Source of the DNA: Thraustochytrium sp. TN22
Lineage: Eukaryota > Sar > Bigyra > Thraustochytrida > Thraustochytriidae
Direction of reading: 5' to 3'
Length of the DNA stretch: 64,000 nucleotides
Assembly (NCBI GenBank): GCA_013306675.1
Contig: JABLUY010000155.1
Span: 22,653 to 86,652, forward strand
Shown here: positions 53,741 through 64,000 of the stretch, piece after piece
How positions within the stretch are numbered: the first letter of the stretch is position 1
Layout of the letters: each line of letters starts with the position of its first letter
Position numbers and translations under genes: made by a program
Notes under the pieces: model-generated
Seen by the model: the letters and a program-made list of their open reading frames with translations, nothing else
What the model was told of the DNA's origin: nothing
Databases searched by the model: none

Positions 53741-54559
53741 CCATCACCTTGGCGCAATCAAAGATGGAGCACAAGCTTGTAGCCCACCTCGGCGAAGCCC
53801 AGGTCGCGCCTCGCGCGCTGTATAAACGCGAGGTGTGCTGCTGGACACTGCCTACGCGCGCGCGCGGAGGACGCTTCACCGGACCGCCGCTGCAGCCATC
53901 CCACCCCGGGTCGGCGCAATCAGAGGCTCCGCAATGCCCGGCCTGAATGACACGTGCTCCCGGTGTTTCTGGGCGAGTGCCGCGTCAGCCATACTACAGA
54001 GAGGGCCAGCAGACACCAGCCCTGCACCCAGGTCGACATCGCATGAGCCCGGCTTGCCCATCTCGCACCCTGTACAGCCTCTCATCACCCCTGCGAGCGG
54101 GCGCCCAAGCGTTCTTCTGCTCGTTCGGCCACCAAGTCTGGCGCGTCGCTCTCAGGGCCACAGCGGTCCCGTTGCCAAGGAGAGAAGACCGGGGCCACTG
54201 GCCGCAACCGCCCTCTCGGAGTCTCAGCCCGCTTTCATGTTCAAGTTCAAGTTCCGCTCGCAGAGTCAATCTCGCCTGACCTTGAGCGAGGCCAGCTCAG
54301 GCTCCGTTGCATTGCAGTGCGCACTGCAACAAGTACAGCCTGCCAGTGGGTGGGCTCGACCAAAGCTCACTCGCTGTCAGTGTCAGAGCCGACCTCGGCC
54401 ATTCTTCGGGGGCCTGAATCAAACGAGCCACTGCCAGTGCCAGTGGCAGGCCTTGGGATTTTCGCAGGTCGACCAATGGCCTCTGAGCGGCCTTGCTGCA
54501 CCTCGGTCAACCTGGACGCCTCAATCGACGCCTTGTTCTCTGCCCGCAGTGCCCTGCAG

Positions 54560-54622
54560 TCGTGCCAGCAGCTCCAGCAGCAGCTCCAGCAGCAGCTCCA
54601 GCAGCAGCAGCAGCAGCAGCAG
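54560..54622. repeat. CAG-rich microsatellite
   Basis: CAGCAGCTCCAGCAGCAGCTC units grading into pure CAG triplets, with no supporting gene. Confidence 0.88.
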
Positions 54623-56254
54623 ACCTGCCGTTGCGCGTGTGGCACGATGACTATATCACACACAAGCAGCAACGAGCAAGGTGAAGCTTGCTGCGCTGCG
54701 CGGCATAGCTGCCGTCGTGCTTTTCGCAGCCAGCTGTCCCGGCCCAGGCCATGCGCATGAGCTACGCGCGACGACGAGCTCTACTGCGAGCCAAAACGTA
54801 GGCACACTAGCCGAGCTCGAGCCGGGAGTGCAGTGGCGAGCCGTGCGTGAGTCCATCACGAAATCGCAGGTCTGGCCTCTCGCCCGCAGCGTCCCAGCAG
54901 CTCGATGGAGCTGCAGGGCGCCGCTGCGCCGCTGTGCCGGACCCAAGGTCGACCTGCACTGCACATCGCGACTGCCACTGCAACACCTGCACGTCGGGCG
55001 CCGAGGTATGCTGCCACCAGTGATGTCCGCCGAGCCTCGGAGTCGGCCGGCTTAGCGCGAGCGCGAGCGTTCGCCATGACCTCGAGCGAGCGGCCCGCAA
55101 TGTGAACGTCGCCGCGCGTGAAGCCTACGTGCCGGTGGCTGCAGTGTCAGGGGCTGCTAGCTAGCTCTTAGCTACAAGCGCCAAGGTCTGGCCCAAGCGC
55201 ACGAGCTGCCAGGGCGACGAGGGTGGTCACAAGGTCGCTGCGCCGGCGTCAGAGCTGGCGCTCCGCGCGCCGCGCTCGCAGCGCCTGGAGCCCCTACGTC
55301 AAAGCCAAGAGGCACGCTCTGACCAAGCAAGGACGACTCGACGCCTGCGACAGCCGCTGTCGGCGTGGCCAGCCGCCTTGCGCGCTGCTGCGTGCGCCTC
55401 GTTGTGGCGAATCAGGAGGCGCAGGTCGAGGTGGCGCGCGTCGTCGGTGCTCGTGATGGCCCAGCAGGGCCAGGCGCTCGGCGAGCATCTACGCGCAAGT
55501 GGCAGCGACTCGCCGGCCCGGGCCTGAGACTTGCCAGGACCAGCCATGGGCCCAAAGGCTTACTTCGCGCGCTTGCTCGTTCGCAAGGGGCAGAAACCTG
55601 GAGGCCGAGGCGGCGCCTCTCTGGCCGACGTGCCAGCAAAGGCCGAGGAGGTCAAGGAAATGCGCACGAGGCCTCGGGCGCTCGAGAGCGACTGCTCCGA
55701 AGCTCGGCGCGCTCGGCGCGCGCCCGCTCCCGCGAGAACGACAGCTGCCGCCAAGCCAAGCCCAAGCCCAGCCCGAGGGCCAGCTGGTGCGCGCGCCTGA
55801 CAGCAGGCTGACTGAGGCGGGGAAGGACAAGGACGTTCTCTCGACCAAGGTCGTCTGTCAGCGCAGCGCAGTGCAGCGCAGTTTGGCTGTGGCAGCGTGG
55901 CTGCTTGAGGAGGCCCAAGGCAGGCTGCCACGACTGCCCGCCACCCCCGTTCAAGAGCTCCTCCAGGCGCGGCAGGGACTCTCTCTCGCGCGCGCGCTCA
56001 CGCAAGGGTGGCGAGGCGCGCCGATAGGCCCCGAGTCGAGCCCCGCGGGCGACTTCAAGTTCGCCAGGGCCCAGGAGCCCCGTTGCGCGTGCGCGCCGCG
56101 CTGCCTGGTCGCAACGTGGCAGCCTGAGGCCGTCGTGCGCGAACTCGTGCTCGCGCTCGCGCTCGAGGCCAGCCACCAGGCGCAGCCAGGCCCGCTGGTG
56201 GCGGTCGGGCGTGGTCGTCCTTGCGCCGCGCTCAGGCTGCGCTCTGCGAGCGGC

Positions 56255-56320
56255 CTGGCGCGGCCTGGCGCGGCCTGACGCGGCCTGGCGCGGTCTGGCG
56301 CGGCCTGACGCGAGCTCGGT
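56255..56320. repeat. Decamer tandem repeat (GCGCGGCCTG)
   Basis: About six copies of a 10-bp unit alternating GCGCGGCCTG and ACGCGGCCTG forms. Confidence 0.85.
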
Positions 56321-57576
56321 CGTTCTGCGCGGCAGCACAGGCGGGCGCTCGGGCTGGGTGCCCCGAGGGTTTGCGCGGAGAGGCTGGAGGCCGGCCTCTG
56401 TCGCGCGCCGGCGCAGCCCTGCGTGCTCTCTGCAGCCTCACGAGCTTGCCTGGACGCTCGCGCGGCGCGTCTCTGGGCCTGCGAAGGCTTGCAAAGTCGT
56501 GCGCGAGCGGCGAGCGGCGAGCGGCGGCGGCGACGAGGCCAGTGCACTGCAGCTCGCGTGGCCTCGCCTTGCTTCGTGTGCTGGGCAGAGTTGCGCAGCG
56601 CCCGGCGCGGCACTCTGGCCTGCGTTCTGCGCGCTGCGTCCGCTGCGTGCCGCTGCGTTCTGCGCGCTGCGTTCTGCGGTCAGCCTGCAGTCGCGGTGCC
56701 TTACTGTTAGTGCGCCACTGCGCGCCGCTGCTATCGCCACGCTGCGCTGCTACCGGTTCGCCCAGGCGCACGACCACCTCGGCGCTGCTCGGCGTGCTCT
56801 AGGCCTAGCTCAGGCTAGAGCAAGCGTGCAGTGCTTGTCACCCGCCGCCGGCGCCAGCCTGAGCGGTCGTAGTAGCCGCTGGCGGCTGGTCGGTGGAAGT
56901 CAAAGTCTAGCGAGACTGGGATGCGACAACTCGGCGAAGCGCACGAGAGTCTCTCCCTCCGAGTCCGAGCCACTCCCTGACTGCCAACTGCGAGTCGGGC
57001 TGGCCGACGGGGCTCGCGATGGGGCCTCTTGAGTCGGCACCGTGGGCACGGGATGCCATCGCGATCGCAGGTACCCGCTGTGGCGCTCCAGGAGACCGTG
57101 GGCCACTGGCAGGCCACTGGCCGCCCGTGCGCGCTGTGGGCGGCGATGGCCCCGCGGGCCTCGCCTCGCCTCGCCGTGGCGTGCACTGACACTGGCGGTG
57201 CCCGCCGGGGTCCGGGCGGGGCGCGCGGACTACCTGGGCTCGCAGTCCCACGTCCGCGTGGTCGAGACGGACGGCGAGGACAGCGGGTCCACCGCCGGCG
57301 GCAGCCAGAGCTGTGCGGCGCACTGCAGCGGCGCCGCCTCGCTTGTGGCGAGGGACACGGTCGCGGACAGAGGGCGCGATACGATGATGTGATGCGCGTC
57401 GAGTCGAGTCGCGGCGGCCGGCGTGGCAGCAGGCATGACAAGGCGCGGACGGAGCCAAGGCAGAGAAGGAAGATGAATTCTTCTGAGAGAGTGAATCACG
57501 TTGTTGCAAGGCCTTCAAAATTCACAGGCAAGCAGGCAGTGCTCGTCAGGACAGTCCGTGTCACGTGTCGGTGAAA

Positions 57577-59438
57577 TTAGGAGTTGATCCCGATGCCGGG
57601 CACTGATGGGCTGAGGCTGACAAAGACCTCTTCAATGAGGACAATGGGCTCCTTGAGGTACTCGAGGGAGGAGTCCTTCTCGTTCTCAAGGCGCTTCTTG
57701 GCGGAGTTGACGAAGAGGTTGGCGGAGGCGCGGCGCGTGGACTCCCAGTCCTTGGAGAGCTGCTCGCGGTGGAGCATCTTCTGCAGGCGCTTGCGCAGCG
57801 AGGAGCGGTCGCGGGTAGGGCGCTTGACGGCGTTGTTGGCCCCGGCGTAGTTGGCGTTGTTGGGGTCGGCAACGGCGCGGTTGAAGTTGCGGAGGATGGA
57901 CTTGAAGGGGTTCTTGCAGGACTCTTGAAGGAGCGAGCAGAGGAGCAGGGCCATGTTTTCGTTCCAGGTGAACATTTGGGCGTAGCGCTCGTCGAGCGGC
58001 ATGCTGGGCCCCTTGTCGCTCTGGCGGAGGAAGTCGACGACACGGTAGAGGCGGACCTCGGCATCGCGGCGGAAGATGACGACCTGCTGCGGGTTGGCAG
58101 CCGAGGCGGTAGTGACAAAGCCTGCGGCCGAGGCGGCGGAGACGCCGGAGCGCCCCCCCTTGGAGGAGCCCTTTCCGTTGCGCGCGTGGCCGGCGGGGCT
58201 GCCGATGGCGCCGAGGGAGCCGGCGGGGCTGGCGCCGGTGGCAGCGGCGGCGACATGCTGCTGGAGGCTGCCGAGCGACTGAAGGAGGGTGGTGTACTGC
58301 TCATTGGGGCTGCCGAGGCCGCCGAGACCGGCGAGGAGGTTGTAGTTGAGGTTCATGGGCGGCACGATGCCGAGGCCAGCGAAGGCGTTGGGATCGGCGG
58401 GCGACTGCGGGCCGGCCGGTGACGGTGCCCCGCCGGCGCGGCTGGCGGGCTGCGCCTTGTCGCCCGGAGACCCGATCCTGGCGTTGAGCGCGGCGGCCTG
58501 CGGCGCGTTGGGCGAGCCTGCCGCGGACGCGCCCGAGGGCGACCTCTGCTGCTGCTGCTGCTGCTGTTGTTGTTGCTGTTGTTGCTGTTGAATCTGGAGC
58601 TGAATCTGGAGCAGCTGCTGCTGCTCGATGCGCATGATATTCTCCTTAATGTCGGAGAGCACGTCACGGTCTTGCATGACGGGCTGACAGGCAAGAAAGC
58701 GGGACTCGCCGAGGGCAAGCTGCTGGTTGTAGGCCTGGGAAAGCTGCTGCAGCAGGCTGCGGCGCTTGTCTGAGGCGGCGGTCCAGTTGCCGTCGAAGGT
58801 GTTGCCAACAATGGAGAAGGGCGCGGTGCGCACGATGTCGGAGTTGCCGACACTGACGGCGAGCACGAACTCGGTCCTGTTGGCAGCGCCGAGGTCGGCC
58901 TCGTTGTTGACAGCCAGGCGCGCGAAAAGACGGCGGCCGGCGTAGGCGCCCGTGACGCGCGCGAAGGGCGCGCGACCGGCGGGCGCCGGGTCGGCAGCCT
59001 CCGCGGGTTCAAAGGCAAAGGTCGGATTCTTGTCGATGACGTGCTTGAAGGCCTGAACGACCTTGGAGTCGGCCGTGCGCGTGATCTGGACGGTGACCAC
59101 CTCGGTGGGCGCGAGATCGGCGGTGGAGACCTCGAGGCCAAAGGCCAGCGAGCCGAGCGACTGGAGGTCCTGTGGCGTCTTGTGCACAGTGGCGATGGGC
59201 TGGTACGGGATGCGCAGGGGCAGCTCGGCGGCGGGCGGGGCAGCGTTTTGCTGCAGGAGCTGCAGCGGGTTGACGAAACCGCCCGAGGCCTGCGCCAAGA
59301 AGGCCTGGAGCAGGCGCGGGTCCATGGACGGCGCCGAGCCCATGAGGCTGGCCAGCATGTTGAGCGCCGCGGCCTGCTGCTGCTGTGCCTGGACCTGCTG
59401 CTGCTGCGCCGGCGTGAGCTGCTGCTGTAGTTGCTGCT

Positions 59439-59470
<32 letters not shown>

Positions 59471-60330
59471 TGCATGAGCTGCTGGTTGGGCGGCAAGGGA
59501 ATGGGGCTGGCCGCCATGGGCGAGGCGGCGGCGCCAGCGCTCATGGGCGTCTTGCTGCCAAGCGCGGCGGCAAGGCCGTCGCAGTTCATGTCCATGCCGG
59601 CGGCTTCCTTGAAGGGGGCCGGTGAGGCAGAGAGCGCCGCGAGCACGGCGCACGCAAAGGCGAGCACGCGCGGGGCGGCCTCGGACGGCAGGTGCACGGT
59701 GACGATAGAAGCCTTGGAATCGTCTTCCTGCGTCGCGGAGGGGGCCTCGGGCTCGGGAGCGTCCTTGCGGGCGCCAGTCTCATCGGTGCGCAGCGCCTTG
59801 GCCGCCAGGCCACCCGCGGCGTCCTCGTCGCGTTTGCGCTTCTTGTCCCCGGCGTGCGCGTCGAGACCAGCAAGGGCGCTGCGCACGGCGGCCTTGTTGT
59901 CCTGGAGCAGCTGCGCGAGCGCCGCGCCCTGGCGGCTGCCCTGGAGGAGCGCCTGCGCGAAGGCGTCGGCGACCTCGGCGAAGCTGACGGAGGTGCCTAG
60001 CGCGACCGCGCCGGGCAGCTCGTTGCGCGTGAGCAGCTGCAACTTGGCCTTGTCCAGGCCCTGGTCGGCGAGCGCGCGCAGCACCTCGCCCAGGTCCCTG
60101 AGCGCGGGCACGCCGGCCACCGCCTCGGGCAGCGCCGGCTCGAGCTGCGTCTTGACGAAATACGCCACCACCGAGAGCGCGTGCTCGCCGTCCTCGGCGC
60201 CGCGCAGCGCCTTTTGCACGGCGCCCACGCCGGCCACGTGCCGCACCACCGCCTTGACCTGCGCCTCGAGGCCGCTCGCCGCCTTGACCTTTTCCGCGCA
60301 GCCGCGCGGGTCCCAGCCTGCCTCCTCCAT
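57577..60330 (-). CDS. Large polyQ protein, putative transcriptional regulator
   Basis: 917 residues from the ATG at 60330. The first 200 residues are helical (VKAASGLEAQVKAVVRHVAG, VVAYFVKTQLEPALPEAVAG, LAQLLQDNKAAVRSALAG), followed by a KKRKRDED basic patch that could be a nuclear-localisation signal. PolyQ lies at about 285-330. A beta-rich region (about 372-515) includes IPYQPIATVHKTPQDL, FGLEVSTADLAP, VVTVQITRTADSKVVQAFKH, RLFARLAVNNEADLG and FSIVGNTFDGNW. A second polyQ/LQIQLQIQ run (about 570-595) and a Pro/Ala/Gly-rich linker come next. The C-terminal 165 residues (VVIFRRDAEVRLYRVVDFL, MLHREQLSKDWESTRRASAN) look folded. I recognise no family; nuclear regulation is inferred from basic, polyQ and linker composition. 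Confidence 0.5.
58550..58600. repeat. CAG/CAA run encoding polyglutamine
   Basis: On the minus strand this gives about 15 consecutive glutamines in the large polyQ protein. A second CAG-rich block lies at 59385-59485. Confidence 0.88.
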
Positions 60331-61979
60331 GCTCTCTATCTCTCTCTCTCTCGCTCGCTCTCCGCGCTCTCGCTCGCGCTCTCGCTCTCGCTCTGCCCGT
60401 CCGCGCTGCGCCGCGCCGCCGACGGGGAGGTCCCCGCGCAGTGCTGTCCTCGCGCGCGCCGTGCCGCCCGCTGGACCCAAGCGGGCCCTCCGCTGCCTGC
60501 TAGGCTAGCTAGGCTAGCCTGCCTGCTCGGCGGCCGAGGCGAGGCGGGGCGGGCCGGGCGAGGCTACGCGGCGCGGAGCTTCGCTGGGGCCGTCGCTGCG
60601 CGCGGCGCTCGTCGCGTCGCGCCGCGTCGCGTGGCGTGGCGTGGCGTCGCGCGGCTGCCGGCGGCCGCTGCTCGCTCGCTCGCTCGCTCGCTCGCGCGCG
60701 CGCTGGCGCCGGGCCGGACGCGGCGCAAGGAGCGGGGATAGATGGGGTCTGCCCGTGCCTGGGGATTCCACTCGCCGGGGAGGGCTGGCGACCGAAGCTA
60801 GCTCACAGGCCGCCGCGCCGCGCCGTGCCGCGCCGCGCCGCGCCTGCCTGCCTGCCTGCCGCTCTGCCTGCGCGCGCGGCCGCGGCCTAGCTGGCTGCCC
60901 GCCCTGGCTGCTCGCTCGCCCGCTCTCGCGCCCGCGCGCCCGCCGCTCGCTCGCTCGCTCGCCGCGCAAGCCAAGCCCTGCTTTTCTTTACTAGTACTGC
61001 CACTGCCAGAGTCTGTCTGGCTTGCTGCTCGCTCCACGCTACCCCACCCCCAGGTAGGGGGGGAGGGAAAATTTCGGCGCCCCGTCGCCCACAGTGGCCC
61101 CACATTGCCCGGATGCGGGGCCATGTGCGGGAGGGGATGTGGGTCTGCGGGGGGGGAGGACCCTGTGCGCAGCGCAAGCGGGCGCGCGTCGGACACGCCC
61201 CCGGCAGGTGGCCCCGGCGGCCCGCAGCCGCTGACTAGCACTTGGAACGTGTGGGCTGCTTTGCACTGCACTGCCAGCCTGAGTGAGGCGCGCTGGCGTG
61301 ACGGTCGGTATGACGCGAAACAAGCGCGCGACGCAAGGCTGGGCGGCATCGACACCGATGGTGGCGGCGGCGAGAGCGATCTGCGCAGGCGCTCCAGGGC
61401 CTGACGTACAAGCCTGCGCAGGCTGCGCCTGCGCGCGCCTGCGCCGTAGCGTAGAGATTCGAGGCTTCGCGCCGGCATTCCAGCCATCCTTCGCTCGACA
61501 AGTAACTCGCGTGCCCGGAGGAAGCAGCGCCTCTTGCCTCCGTCCTGACCGTCCTGTCCACGCGGCCAGCGGGACCCAGCCGGACCCTGCCGGCGCCTGA
61601 AAGCGCGGCCGCCAGTCGCAGCGCAGGCTGCGCAGCTGAGCAGGCTGCACTGCAACGCAGAGCTGCCTGCTGTACGAGACCACGAGCGCGTAGAGTGCGT
61701 GGACGCTGGTGCCGCCGCGTCCGCGCCCGTGCGCGCGGTGACCGTGACAGACAGACAGGCAGGCAGGCCTCTTGCCAGTTCGTTTGCCTGGCAGGGCCCG
61801 CGGACAGCAAGCCAGGCCGCACGTGGCGCCTGCCACTGCTAATGCGCGCCAAGCTCGCAGCTCGCGCCCGCCGGCCGTCGCAGCGGCCAGAGCGCCCAAG
61901 CGGAACCGCGCAGCTTCCGGTTTTTGCCCGAGCGCGCCGCGCGACGCAAGATCGTGCCCCGGCGTCCGGGTCCGCCTCG
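60331..61979. other. Upstream region of polyQ gene; no gene seen
   Basis: Immediately upstream of the ATG is a CT-rich tract (TCTCTCTCTCTCGCTCGCTC, 60334-60400). There is a CTAGCTAGGCTAG tract near 60503-60518, GCTCGCTCGCTCGCTC near 60670 and CCTGCCTGCCTGCC near 60844. The remainder carries only compositional frames. Confidence 0.45.
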
Positions 61980-62215
61980 GAGCTACTAGCTAGCTAAGGT
62001 AGGGACTGGTTGTTCGTACGCATTTCTGCAATAAAATCGTGACACAATCTAGATTGAGTGTAGAAGCTTGAAACTTGGCGTGGTGATTCTTCACATGCAG
62101 AAGTACAACGCTACCGTTGAATCAAATCATCATATAAAGTTTTGGTTGTGAAAATGGGTACGAAAAGAGTGGTGTACGAATTAAAAGGCGGTACCTTAGC
62201 TTGGTCGAGGCACTG
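61980..62215. other. AT-rich island of unknown nature
   Basis: About 230 bp far richer in A+T than everything around it, preceded by a CTACTAGCTAGCTAAGG tract. It contains ATAAAATCG, TCATCATATAAAG and GAATTAAAAGG. No frame, tRNA or snRNA signature recognised. Confidence 0.45.
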
Positions 62216-64000
62216 GCACGACAGACCGGCCGGTCAGGCCGAGTCGTGCTCGGGCTGGGCCGGGCTGAGCCGAGCCGAAGTTTGACACAACGCAGCGCTA
62301 CGCAACGCAACGCAACGCAACGCAAGGCGAAAGCAGCGCCGCAGCGCGAGGCGAGGCGTCGACGTCGAGCCGCGTCGAGCCGAGTCAAGTCGAGTCGAGT
62401 CGTGTCGAGGCGACGCTTTGGCAAGGCGAGGCGAGGCGAGCGAGCCCTCGGAGCCCCCGATAGCTGTCCTCGCGAGCCAGGCCACAAGTTGGCGGGGGCG
62501 CCGCCGCGCAGGTCGAACCGTGCTTGCCCACGGCTCGAGCGAGCGCTTGCGCGCAGCGTGCGGCGCTGGCCGGCTGTCGGACTCGTGCCTGCGGCGTACT
62601 GACATCAGCGTAGCGCGGCCAGCCAGCGTCCGCGTCCTGCCTGCTGGCTCAGCCTGGCTGGCCGGCCCAGGCCGGCGCACTGGCAGCTGAGGCTGGGCCG
62701 GCGTCGCGTCTGCGCGCACTGTGCAGCTAGCTACCAGCTGGCGACCGCCGCCGCTGTTGCGGCCGCGCTCGTGGCCGCGACGTTGGCGGGTCGGGCGCGC
62801 GCCGCGCAGGCCGGGGTGGGCTTCGCGCAGGTCGCGAGCCCGAGTCGCCGACGAGGCTGCGAAGGCAAGCCCAGGCAAGGCAACTTAGGCAAGGCAAGGC
62901 AAGGCACGGCGGCCTGTCCTGTCCTCTGATCATGAATGGCTTGTGGGCTCACCGTCTCAGCGCGCCGGGCGCGACCGTGCAGTGCGGACAGCCTCCGCGC
63001 CGCGCACGGCCCAGGGAAAACTGAGAAGGACAGTGCCGTGCCGCCGCGGCGCCGAGGTGGGAGAGGCGAGAGCTTGCAAGGCAATGTAAGCGCCAGCCAC
63101 CAGCCGCTGGCAGTGGCCCTGCCGGCTGACCGACCGCGACTCAAGGGCAGACGGCAGGCACTGGCAGCCAAGGCTGGCGTGGCAGCCCGTGCGGCTCTGC
63201 ACGCCTCCTACCTACTACCTACCTCTCGGACAACGCGCGCGCGCGCCGCGGCGCAGCGCAGCCGCAGCGCAACTCGCTGCCGCGTGCCGGCCTCGCGAAC
63301 CTCAGCGCCCCCGCGTCGCGCGGCTCCTCCAGTGAGCTCAGCACAGCAAGGCTGAGCAAGCGAGCGCGAGCAGGCCTGGCCAGCCCCCAGGAAAGCGGCC
63401 CGCCTCACCGGCAGCCCGGCCGCTGGCGGGCACTGGTGATGGCAGGCGAGCCGCGCCGCGCCCTGCCAGTGGTCCCGCGCCCGCGCCCGCGCGCATGGGC
63501 CCGCGCCGCTCTCGCAGACGGAGCGGCGGCAATGCGAGGAGAGAGGAGGCTGGCAGCCAGCCACTGGCAGCCAGGCGACCTCGGGGACGACCGGGCCCGA
63601 CCCTGCCTGGTGCGCAGGCCTGCCAGGCCGGCGACGGCGACGCGACCGCCTCCGGTTCCGTCAGCCCGGCGCGGTGAATTCACGGGACGCTTGCTTACCA
63701 GTTGGCAGGCAGCTGCAGGCTTTGCGGGGCCCTGGCAGTTGGCCAACGAAGCCCACCCTGCCCTGCGCTTGCCGCAGCTCCTTTCCTCGCGGCGCTCGCC
63801 GGCGGGCTGGTCTGGCCTGGCGGCTGGCCGGAGGCGGCCTGCCCTGCCTTGGCAGGCCCTGCCTGCACCTACCGACGTCAGCCTGCTGACGAGACGAGTC
63901 CCTCGCGGCCCTGCGCTCGCGCACGGCCTCGACTTCAAGCCCCCCCCTCCTGCGTGATCGTGACGGAGGGGCCGTGCAGGCTCTTGGCAGTGACAACGCG
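62216..64000. other. No supported gene to window end
   Basis: GC-rich sequence with simple repeats: AACGCAACGCAACGCAACGC near 62298-62320, GTCGAGCCGAGTC-type near 62370-62400, AGGCAAGGCAAGGCA near 62890, and repeated GCCAGTGGC/CTGGCAG words. Frames on both strands show no conserved motif. Confidence 0.4.

Larger units (their letters stand above)
53741..57576. other. Gene-poor interval, no supported gene
   Basis: About 3.8 kb. Contents: (CAG)n near 54568-54622, a CTAGCTAG tract near 55158, and a GCGCGGCCTG decamer array near 56258-56315. Many short frames exist on both strands without recognisable motifs or consistent codon bias. Composition is more mixed than in the genic regions. Non-coding or decayed sequence is the simplest reading; multi-exon genes cannot be excluded. 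Confidence 0.4.

Noticed and set aside
52854-53946. Overlapping plus-strand frames across the 95-bp minisatellite
   Set aside because: Translation is only the rotated minisatellite and poly-Ser/Ala; no coding evidence.
55365-57441. Many 100-260-codon frames on both strands
   Set aside because: Arg/Ala/Ser-rich, mutually overlapping, no motif; explained by lack of stops in GC-rich DNA.
62505-62530. Second B-box-like GGTCGAACC
   Set aside because: No partner A-box or acceptor stem found.

Overview
The window is eukaryotic nuclear DNA, very GC-rich and gene-dense. Most genes are long uninterrupted ATG-initiated frames. Two genes with unmistakable orthologues, a replication factor C subunit and APC11, are each split by one short GT-AG intron. 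CAG/polyglutamine runs are common. Several proteins look ciliary or centrosomal (outer-arm docking-like coiled coil, Sfi1-like repeats, KIF-binding protein), so the source is probably a flagellated protist. A thraustochytrid or other stramenopile would fit, but the sequence does not prove it.

Layout. 1-10.2 kb: an edge-truncated protein kinase, mitochondrial chaperonin 10, a RhoGAP protein, an RBR-like zinc-finger protein and a TPR/O-GlcNAc-transferase-like protein with a predicted signal peptide. 10.3-18.8 kb: a 1,907-residue repeat-rich chromatin-like protein and a repeat protein with a Ser/Arg/His tail. 19.4-23.4 kb: RFC2-type clamp-loader subunit, APC11 and KIFBP. 23.4-34.1 kb: a block of coiled-coil, Sfi1-like and low-complexity proteins plus a secreted PA-domain protein. 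34.9-37.1 kb: a putative regulator with beta-rich domains and polyQ.

38.8-43.2 kb: two tandem TIR-like genes joined at a 7-N assembly gap. The complete side is a TIR-NACHT-WD40 protein with 13 nearly identical WD40 repeats that vary at only a few positions, the pattern known from fungal HET/NWD incompatibility receptors. 43.9-47.8 kb: a PX-like coiled-coil protein and a small coiled-coil protein.

47.8-52.4 kb: a perfect inverted repeat with two 2,308-bp arms and a 31-nt spacer. Each arm carries a frame-broken element that combines a YqaJ-like exonuclease segment with a piggyBac-like C-terminal region and zinc ribbon. 52.4-57.5 kb: gene-poor, with a 95-bp minisatellite and triplet repeats. 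57.6-60.3 kb: a large polyQ putative regulator. 60.3-64 kb: no gene I can support.

Genes alternate strands, and many convergent pairs are separated by only 16-240 bp. Recurrent CACTTGCGC/GCGCAAGTG clusters and CTAG-rich tracts sit in divergent upstream regions and may be promoter elements.
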